This document shows, in pieces, positions 1 through 6,800 of a stretch of DNA of 8,235 nucleotides. How positions within the stretch are numbered: position 1 is the stretch's first letter; the number at the start of each line of letters is the position of its first letter. A program made the position numbers and the translations under genes. The DNA is from DASVSE01 sp036399715 (GTDB lineage Bacteria; Bacteroidota; Rhodothermia; Rhodothermales; Rubricoccaceae). The notes under the pieces are model-generated. The model was not told the origin of the DNA. It saw only the letters and a list, made by a program, of their open reading frames with translations, and ran no database searches. The DNA is taken from positions 1 through 8,235 of the forward strand of contig DASWMO010000105.1 in the NCBI GenBank assembly GCA_036399715.1. The letters run 5' to 3'.

Positions 1-1
1 C

Positions 2-238
2 GTCGCCAACCCGCTCCGCGGCGCGGCGCAGGTCCGCTTCTCGACCGAGACGGCACAGGACGTCCGCCTCGCGCTCTATGACGTCCTCGGCCGCGAGGTC
101 GCCGTCGTCGCGCAGGGCGCCGCGGCCGGCGCGCAGTCGGCGACGCTCCAGACGGCGGGCCTCGCGCCGGGCGTGTACGTGCTGCGCCTGACGGCCGGCG
201 CGGACGTGCTCACGCAGACCGTCACGGTCATCCGCTAG
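2..238 (+). CDS. C-terminal end of a secreted protein with a T9SS type A sorting domain (5' truncated)
   Basis: Only the last 78 residues are present, in the frame that starts at base 2 and ends with TAG at 236-238. They fit the type A C-terminal sorting domain of the type IX (Por) secretion system. The domain opens with an N-P pair (ANPLRG), has a central ALYDVLGREVAVV segment, then LAPGVYVLRL, and ends in a short beta strand with a terminal Arg (TVTVIR). In this family the domain directs a Sec-exported protein through the outer membrane, where it is normally cleaved and the cargo is released or anchored to the surface. The cargo part is outside the window, so the protein's own function cannot be told. 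A strong hairpin follows the stop, so the gene probably ends its own transcript. Domain assignment is confident; nothing can be said about the passenger. Confidence 0.9.
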   Translation, partial: VANPLRGAAQVRFSTETAQDVRLALYDVLGREVAVVAQGAAAGAQSATLQTAGLAPGVYVLRLTAGADVLTQTVTVIR

Positions 239-258
239 CCGGACGTCCGGGCACCCCC

Positions 259-292
259 TGCGGGGCGGCCTCCTTCGGGACGCCGCCCCGCA
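259..292 (+). terminator. UUCG-capped hairpin, probable transcription terminator of the T9SS cargo gene
   Basis: Bases 259-269 (TGCGGGGCGGC) are perfectly complementary to 282-292 (GCCGCCCCGCA). Inside this 11-bp stem, after one C-C mismatch (270/281), a further TCC/GGA stem (271-273 and 278-280) closes on TTCG (274-277), giving the very stable c(UUCG)g tetraloop. The hairpin starts 20 bases after the stop of the upstream gene and ends 65 bases before the next start. The following bases (TCTCTGTCC) are pyrimidine-rich but hold no real T-run, so it is not a textbook intrinsic terminator. It could also act as a 3' stabiliser or work with Rho. The structure is read directly; the terminator role is inferred. 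Confidence 0.75.
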
Positions 293-357
293 TCTCTGTC
301 CGGCCGGCACGACTCGGCGCGCCCGGCGTACCATCGGCCCTCCCGTTTCCCGCTGCC

Positions 358-1431
358 ATGCTCCGCCGATTTGCCCCCCCGGCTCGCCGTGCGCTCGCGG
401 GCCCCACGTACTACGGCGGCGGGCTCTTGAAGACCTTCGCGACGCAGCCGGCATTTCTGTGGGCGCAGGCCGTCGCGTTCAAGGTGCTCGTGACGCTGCT
501 GCCGCTGATCCTGCTCGCGACGGGCATTTTCGGCCTCGTGCTGCGTCAGGGCGACCCGTTCGCGACCGTCGCGACATTCCTGCGGTCGTTTCTGCCGGCC
601 GGCCAGAGCGACGCCCTGATCGAACTCGTGTTTCAGCTCCAGCAGGCGTCCGGGGCAGTCACGCTCGTCGGCGGCGTGGCCCTGCTCGTGACCGTCGTGA
701 CGCTGTTCTCGACGCTGCGCTACGTCATCGGCGTCGCGATGGGGCCGGGGCGGCACCACGAGCGCGGGCTGCTGCCAGGCTACGCCTTCGACCTCCGGAT
801 GGTGCTTCAGGTCGGGTCGCTGTTCGTGCTCTCGTTCGCGCTGACGATCGCCGTTAGCGTGCTCACGGCCCGCAGCGGCGCGATGGCCGCCCTCGTCGGG
901 CTGGACCCCGAGACGGCGCGTGCGGCGGGGCAGTGGACCGTCCGTGCGATTGCGCTCGTCGTGCCGTACCTGCTTACGCTCGGCATGCTCTGGCAACTCT
1001 ACATGTTCGTGCCACGCCCGCACCCGCCGTGGCGGAGTGCGCTCGTCGGCGCGGCCGTCGGGTCACTGCTGTTCGAGGCCGCCAAGAATGGCTTCGCCAT
1101 CTACGCCACGACCGTCGGCGGCTTCGACCGGTACGACGCGGCCGGCGAGACACTCGGCGGCCTCGGCGGCGTCTTCGGGCTCGTGCTCGCGTTCGTGTTC
1201 TGGATCTACTTCTCGGGCATGATCCTCATCGCCGGAGCCGTCGTCACGTCGCTCCACGAGCGGCGGACCGTCCCGGATGCCGTCCGCAAGCACCGCGCGG
1301 CGGCTTACCGGAGGCGCCGAGGCGCCGAGGCCGATGCAGAGGACGTGCCGGCGGATGGCGTAGCGCCCGGTGCTGAACCGAGCGTCGCGCCCGATGCGGG
1401 CCTCGGCGCAGCCCGCACGGTCGCACCGTAG
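358..1431 (+). CDS. YihY/virulence factor BrkB family inner-membrane protein
   Basis: A 357-residue polytopic membrane protein of the YihY/BrkB family. Hydrophobic spans lie roughly at residues 36-62, 100-124, 147-170, 195-217, 226-250 and 270-298, giving the six spans usual for the family. Typical features are the segment after the fourth span (FVPRPHPPWRSALVGAAVGS, then LLFEAAKNGFAIYAT) and the last span, where W282 is followed by IYFSGMILIAGAVVTS. The family was once labelled ribonuclease BN, an assignment now considered wrong. Its biochemical role is unsettled, though the E. coli member YhjD has been linked genetically to lipid A precursor export. After about residue 300 the protein ends in a basic stretch and then an Ala/Pro/Asp-rich tail of about 35 residues that looks disordered. 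The ATG is preceded by a pyrimidine-rich stretch with no Shine-Dalgarno sequence. The gene lies 64 bases upstream of the tamA-like gene and is probably cotranscribed with it. Family is confident; the function is unknown. Confidence 0.9.
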   Translation: MLRRFAPPARRALAGPTYYGGGLLKTFATQPAFLWAQAVAFKVLVTLLPLILLATGIFGLVLRQGDPFATVATFLRSFLPAGQSDALIELVFQLQQASGAVTLVGGVALLVTVVTLFSTLRYVIGVAMGPGRHHERGLLPGYAFDLRMVLQVGSLFVLSFALTIAVSVLTARSGAMAALVGLDPETARAAGQWTVRAIALVVPYLLTLGMLWQLYMFVPRPHPPWRSALVGAAVGSLLFEAAKNGFAIYATTVGGFDRYDAAGETLGGLGGVFGLVLAFVFWIYFSGMILIAGAVVTSLHERRTVPDAVRKHRAAAYRRRRGAEADAEDVPADGVAPGAEPSVAPDAGLGAARTVAP

Positions 1432-1495
1432 CTTGGACATATTCCGGCACGGCGGCTCCCGCGCCTCCGGACCTCCATTCCTGGCGTCGCCTCGC

Positions 1496-3781
1496 GTGAC
1501 CATCTCTCTCTCTCCCGCCGCTCGCTATGCTGCTGCGGCCGTGCTCTGCGCGGTCGCAAGCCTCGGCGCGCGCACAGCCTCGGCTCAGGACGCGCCGCTC
1601 GCGCTCGTCAACGACCAGACCGAGGTCGGCCGCGTCAGCTTCCGCTTTGACGATACGCAGACGCTCGAAGTCGCCGACCTGCAAACCCAGCTCGCGACCG
1701 TCCCGCCGCGGTTTCTCGACCGCCTCCAGCGGCGCTTCGACCTGTTTCCCGGCGAGGCCGGCATCTACCCGTTCCGGCCCGTCGAGGTCCAGAAAGACGT
1801 CGTCCGCCTGGAGCGCTACTACGGCCGCAACGGCTTCCCGCTGGCGGCCGTCGACTACGAGGCGGAGCTGGACTCGTCGGCCAACCTCGCTAGCGTCACG
1901 TTTGTCGTCGTGGAGGGCCCGCCGCGGTTGCTGGACAGCCTGACGTTCGCCGGCCCGGGCCGACAGACGGCCGAGGAGCAGCTCGAGGCCGAGCTGCGCG
2001 AGGACTGGGCAGACTTCACCGAGCGGCCGGCCGTCCGCGTCGGCGAGCGCCTCTCCGAGGCCCGCCTGCTCGCGCTCCAGACGGCGACGCTGGCGTGGCT
2101 GCGCCAGCGCGGCTACGCCTTCGCCGACGCCGGCGTCGAGCAGTTCGTCGACTCGACCGGCCTCCGGGCGCGCGTGCGCGTCAAGGTCACGGCCGGGCCG
2201 CGGGCGCGCTACGAGACGATCACCATCGAAGGCGCCGAGGGCCTCGCCGAAGACGTGATCCTCCGCGAGCTTCCGTTCAAGATCGGGGACCGCTATGACG
2301 CGCGCCAGCTCGGCGAGGGGCAGCGCGAGCTGTTCGGCCTCGGCCTGTTCCAGCTCGCCCTGGTCGAACTCGAACCGGACCAGCCGCGCGACTCCACCGT
2401 CGCCGTGCGGGTGCGCTTGCGCCGCGGCCCGAGCCGCGTCGTGACGGGCTTCGCGGGCTACTTCTCCGACGGCGGCATCACGGGCCGGCTCGGCGTGACG
2501 CACCGCAACCTGCTCGGCGGCGCCCAGCAGCTCACGGCCGGCGTCGAGGCGCGGACCGGGTTCCTGGGCGTCGGCGGGCGCGCCGTCTCGGGCGGCCCGA
2601 TCCGCGACTACCGCATCTCGACGGCGCTGCGGCAGCCCTACTTTTTCGGCCGTCGCCTCTCGGCGATCGTTCAGCCGTCGTACCGCCTCCGCGACGACGA
2701 GTTCGAGACCAGCACGACGGGCGAGCTGCTCGGGACAGTCCTGTACTCGCGCTCCAGCCTCCGCACGGCCGCGGCGAGCGTCGCCGGGCGCTACACGGAC
2801 CTCTCACGCGGGCAGGGACTCCGCTTCATCGACCCCTCGGGCGCGCTCCAGACCGACTCGTTGATCTCGCGGACCGTCGTGCCGAGCCTCGATGTGACGT
2901 GGGGCCGGCTGGACAACACGCTCCAGCCCCGCGCGGGGGCCGTCGTGCGGCCGTCCCTCTCGGGCGCCATCGGCGACGTGAGCTACGGCCGAGGCGCCCT
3001 CTCGGTGTCCGCGCTCCTACCCGTCGGCGCGCGCATCGGGGTTGCGCTTCGCATGAGCGGCGGGACGTTGATGGCGTCCGGCGAGACGAACGTCGACACC
3101 GGCCGCGACTACGTTCTTCTTCGCGACCGCCTCTTCTACGCCGGCGGCACGGCGGACGTCCGCGGCTGGGCGACGAATCTGCTCGGGCCCAAGGCGATCG
3201 TCGTTACCCCGGACACGACGGGCTTTGCCGAGACCGGCCTGTCGACGCTGCGCGGCAATGGCGACGTGAACTACACCGGCATCGGCGGGCGCGGCAAGCT
3301 CTCGGCCTCGGCGCAGGTCAACCTCCCGCTTCCGCTCGGCCCGCAGTGGGGCTCCAGCGTGTTCGTCGACGCCGGCCGCGTCGTGCGCCCGAGCACCGTC
3401 CCGACGACGCTGCTGCTCCGCACGACCGGCAACGTCGCCGACGCCCAACTCGCGGACATTCTCGACCGCGAGGGCGGCGTGCGCGTCGGGGCGGGTGCAG
3501 GCATCCAGTACCTCACGCCCGTCGGGTTCGTGTCGTTCGCCGTCGGCGTCAAGCTCAACCCGTCCTACCTCGACCTCCGCAACGCGGCCAACGTCTACTG
3601 CGGCAACGAGGGCGTCGACTTCGACGCCGACGACGACGGAGAACGGGAGGACGTCCCTACCTGCGCAGGCGGCTACGTCGACGCTCGAAAGAACAACACG
3701 ACCTTCAATGAGGACGACATCACAGCGCACCCGATCCTGAACCGCATCCAGTTCCATCTCTCCATCGGTCAGACGTTCTAG
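1496..3781 (+). CDS. tamA: TamA-like Omp85/BamA-superfamily outer-membrane protein (POTRA domains plus 16-strand-type barrel)
   Basis: Predicted at 761 residues, an outer-membrane insertase of the Omp85 superfamily. I chose the GTG at 1496 because it is directly followed by a signal peptide: one Arg at 10, a hydrophobic core at about 11-24, and an ASA-QD cleavage site after residue 30. The longer in-frame GTG at 1370 would overlap the yihY-like gene and bury this signal. Three POTRA-like units can be drawn at about 44-141, 145-234 and 237-312; the third contains GLGLFQLALVELEP, resembling the usual G-x-F-x-x-V pattern. The barrel covers about 314-761, carries the lid-loop motif VRGW at 555-558, and ends in IQFHLSIGQTF with a terminal Phe, as expected of a beta signal. 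About 45 residues between the last two strands (about 697-745) form an insert with two Cys and an acidic DFDADDDGERED run. A tamB-like gene follows after 63 bases, which favours TamA over BamA. Whether it is a strict TamA orthologue or another Omp85 subtype is not settled. Confidence 0.88.
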   Translation: MTISLSPAARYAAAAVLCAVASLGARTASAQDAPLALVNDQTEVGRVSFRFDDTQTLEVADLQTQLATVPPRFLDRLQRRFDLFPGEAGIYPFRPVEVQKDVVRLERYYGRNGFPLAAVDYEAELDSSANLASVTFVVVEGPPRLLDSLTFAGPGRQTAEEQLEAELREDWADFTERPAVRVGERLSEARLLALQTATLAWLRQRGYAFADAGVEQFVDSTGLRARVRVKVTAGPRARYETITIEGAEGLAEDVILRELPFKIGDRYDARQLGEGQRELFGLGLFQLALVELEPDQPRDSTVAVRVRLRRGPSRVVTGFAGYFSDGGITGRLGVTHRNLLGGAQQLTAGVEARTGFLGVGGRAVSGGPIRDYRISTALRQPYFFGRRLSAIVQPSYRLRDDEFETSTTGELLGTVLYSRSSLRTAAASVAGRYTDLSRGQGLRFIDPSGALQTDSLISRTVVPSLDVTWGRLDNTLQPRAGAVVRPSLSGAIGDVSYGRGALSVSALLPVGARIGVALRMSGGTLMASGETNVDTGRDYVLLRDRLFYAGGTADVRGWATNLLGPKAIVVTPDTTGFAETGLSTLRGNGDVNYTGIGGRGKLSASAQVNLPLPLGPQWGSSVFVDAGRVVRPSTVPTTLLLRTTGNVADAQLADILDREGGVRVGAGAGIQYLTPVGFVSFAVGVKLNPSYLDLRNAANVYCGNEGVDFDADDDGEREDVPTCAGGYVDARKNNTTFNEDDITAHPILNRIQFHLSIGQTF
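3599..3664 (+). other. Cysteine-bracketed acidic loop in the last extracellular loop of the TamA-like barrel
   Basis: Codons 702 and 723 of the TamA-like protein are its only cysteines after signal-peptide removal (the third, Cys18, is in the signal). Between them lies a run of Asp and Glu (D708, D710, D712, D713, D714, then G715, E716, E718, D719), with the D-x-D-x-D-x-G spacing seen in EF-hand and thrombospondin-type-3 calcium loops. The stretch lies before the final strand of an Omp85 barrel, so by the family topology it should face the cell exterior. Disulfide formation and calcium binding are inferences. Confidence 0.55.
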
Positions 3782-3844
3782 CGCGCCCCGCGCCCGAACA
3801 CGTTTCGCACACACCGACTCGCCCGCGCCTCGCGTTTTCCGCTC

Positions 3845-6800
3845 GTGCCCGACCCCACGCCTCCGCTCCCGCTCGACGACCGCCCCGCCCCGGACGGCGC
3901 CGGCGCGGGCGTGCCCGAGGACGAGACGCAGGGCGCCCCGCCGCCGGGGCCCGACGAGACGCCGCACGCGCGCCTCAAGCGCCGCGTGACCGCCCGCCGC
4001 GTCGGCCTGACGCTGACGGCGCTCGTGATTCTGCTGGTGGTCGTCGCCGGGTCGCTCCTGATTTACCTCGGGACCGAGGGCGGACGCGAGCGCGCGCGCC
4101 TCGTCGCGGTCACGCAGATCGCCAACCTGTTCGCGAGCGACGCCTCGATCCGCGTCGAGCGTGTCGACGGCAACTTCCTGACCGGCGCGCGCCTGGTCGG
4201 CTTCGAGGTCGAGCGCGGCGGCGAGGTCGTCCTCGCCGTCGACACGCTGAAGGTGACCTACACGCTGCGGACGCTCATCCGGCGGACGTTCTCCGCGAGC
4301 GACCTCACCGTCATCGGGCCGCGCGTGTTCGTGCGCCAGCGCGAGGACGGCACGTTCAACATCGCCGGCCTGCTCCGCCCGGCCGACCCCGACCGGCAGG
4401 GCGGCGGGTTCAGCGTGCTCATCACGCGGGCCGAGGTCCGCAACGGCCGCGCCGAGGTCCACTGGTTCAACCCGCGCCGCGACTCGACGCTCGTCCTCGA
4501 CGGCGTCCAGGCGGACATCCGCGACATCGTCTCGCAGCCCGACAGCCTCCACGGCCGGATCGACCGCGTGCGCCTCGTCGCCGTCGCGCCGCTCGGCACC
4601 TCGCGCATGGGCATCGCCGCGGCCGGGCGCTTCTCGCGCAGCGAGGTCGTGCTGCGGCGCTTCGCGGCCCGGAGCACCCTCGGGACACGCGTCCGCGGCG
4701 CCGGCCGCGTCGGCTTCGGCGAGGCCGTCCGGCAGGGCGACGCCCTCCCGCTCTTCGACGCCGACATCGAGGCGGCGCCGTTCGCGCTCGCCGACGCGCG
4801 CGCCTTCGGCGGCGCCGACCTCTACGGCAGCCCGCGCCTGCGCCTGACGGCCAACTCCGACGGCGGCACGCTCACGGTCGCGCTCCGCGGCTCGCTCGCC
4901 TCCGAGACCGGCGGCCCCGACGCCTCCGTCTCGCTCGACGGCGAACTCACGCGCCCGACCGACGGGCCCGTCCGCTACCGTGCCGAGGGGCAGCTGCGGC
5001 ACCTCAACCCGGCGGCGCTCACACACAAGCCCGCCCTCGCGGCCGACCTCACGGGCGACCTCCGGGTGAGCCTCGAAGGCTCCAGCCTGCGCTCGCTCGA
5101 CGGGCCGTTCCGTGTCGCGCTCCGCGAGAGCGCCGCCGGCGGCCGCCGCATCGACCGACTCACCGTCGACGGCGCCTTCTCGGCGGGCCGCGTCACGTTC
5201 GACCTCGACGGCGCCATTCCGGGCCTCGACCTCGTCGCCGAGGGCGACGCGCGGCCCTTCGAGCGCATCCCGACGTACGCCGTCCGCGGCCGCGCCCGCG
5301 ACGTCAACCTCGCGCTCCTCGCGCCCGGCGCGGGCGTCTCGGGCCGCCTCGCCGGCGACGTCGCCGTCGAGGGCCGGGGAACGTCTGTGGACACCTTCTT
5401 CGGGACCGTCGCGGCGTCGCTCGGGCGGACCGACGTGACCGTCGGCGAGCGCCGCTACCTCTTCGACCGCGCCGACCTGGACGCCGTCGTCGAGGCCGGC
5501 TTCGTCACGTACGACGCCGACGTCACGATCGGCAACGCCGGCGGACGCCTCGTCGCCGGCGGGACCGTCGACCCGCGCCAGCCGACGCTGCGCTACACCG
5601 TCGAGGAGGGCCGCGCCGAGCGCCTGAATCTCGCCGCGCTGACGGGCAATCCCGCCCAGGCGTCGAGCCTCACGGGCACGTTCACGCTCAACGGCGTCGG
5701 GACGGACATCCGGACCGCCTCGCTCGACGCGACGGCCGCCCTCCGCGGGTCGTCGTTCGGCGCGACCACGATCGGCTCGGCCGACGCAACGGCGCAGCTC
5801 CGAAACGGCCGCCTCGCCTTCGACGCCGACGCCGACCTCGGCGCCGCCGGCGCGCTCACGGCGACGGGCACGACGCGGCCGTTCGACCAGCCCCTTACCG
5901 TCGAGGCCAGCGGGACGCTCCGCCGCGTGGACCTCGCGCAGCTCACGGGCAACCCTGCGCAGCGCTCGGACCTCTCGGGGGCCTACGACCTCACGCTCCG
6001 CGGAACTGACCCGCGCACGCTCACGGCGGACGCGCGCGTCCGCCTGAGCCCGTCGAGCTACGGTGACCGCTTCGTCGACGCGACCGACCTGCGCATCGGC
6101 GCGCGGGCGGGCCTCGTGACCGTCGCCGGGACCGTCGACACGCCCGACGGCAGCCTCGCGCTCAACGTCACCACGCGTCCGTTCGACGCGGTGCCGAGCT
6201 TCGCCTTCGCCGACGGAACGTGTTTCCGCAACCTCGATGTCGGCCGGCTCACGGCCAACCCGGCCCTCGACACCGACCTCACCGGCTGCGCGACGGGCCG
6301 CGTCGCGGGCATCGGCAACCTCCCGACCGCGACGGCCGACCTCGTCGTGACGCTCCAGCCGTCGACGTTCAACGGGGCCCGCATCCGCTCGGCCCTCGCC
6401 GACGTGACGCTCGCGTCGGGCCGCGCCGCGGGGACCGTCGATGCCGTCCTCGGCGAGGCGACCGGTGCCGCCCAGCCCGACTCGGCCGTCGCCCTGCTCG
6501 CCGACGGCACCGGCGGCCGCGTCCAGGCCAGCTTCGACGCGCGGCCGTTCGACGAGACGCCGTCCTACGCGATCCGTGGCACGACGGCCGCCCTCGACCT
6601 CGCCGCCTTCGGCCGCGCCGCCGCCAACGCCCCGCGCACGAGCCTCACGCTGGACATCGACATCGCGGGCCGCGGTACGGACCCGCGGACGCTGACGCTC
6701 ACGGGCGACATCCGCACCCGGACGTCGGCCATCGCCGCCGCGCGCGTCGACACGCTCGACACCCGGTTCGCCCTCGCCCGCGGCGTGCTGACCGTCGACA

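Noticed and set aside
239..250. Perfect 12-base palindrome CCGGACGTCCGG right after the stop of the T9SS gene
   Set aside because: Has no loop, occurs once, and such palindromes are expected by chance in this base composition; no reason to call it an operator.
1313..1328. Tandem 8-base repeat GGCGCCGA x2 near the end of the yihY-like gene
   Set aside because: Only two copies, in a low-complexity Arg/Ala-coding tail; no sign of function.
1432..1495. TTGGACATATTC just after the yihY stop as a possible promoter for tamA
   Set aside because: It is the most AT-rich spot of the gap, but there is no partner box at a suitable distance and no match to the Bacteroidota TAnnTTTG element; operon transcription from upstream is simpler.
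1538..1552. Possible lipobox around Cys18 of the TamA-like signal peptide
   Set aside because: The residues before the Cys (AVL) do not fit a lipobox, and a better signal peptidase I site (ASA-QD) lies at residue 30; an Omp85 barrel is not expected to be a lipoprotein.
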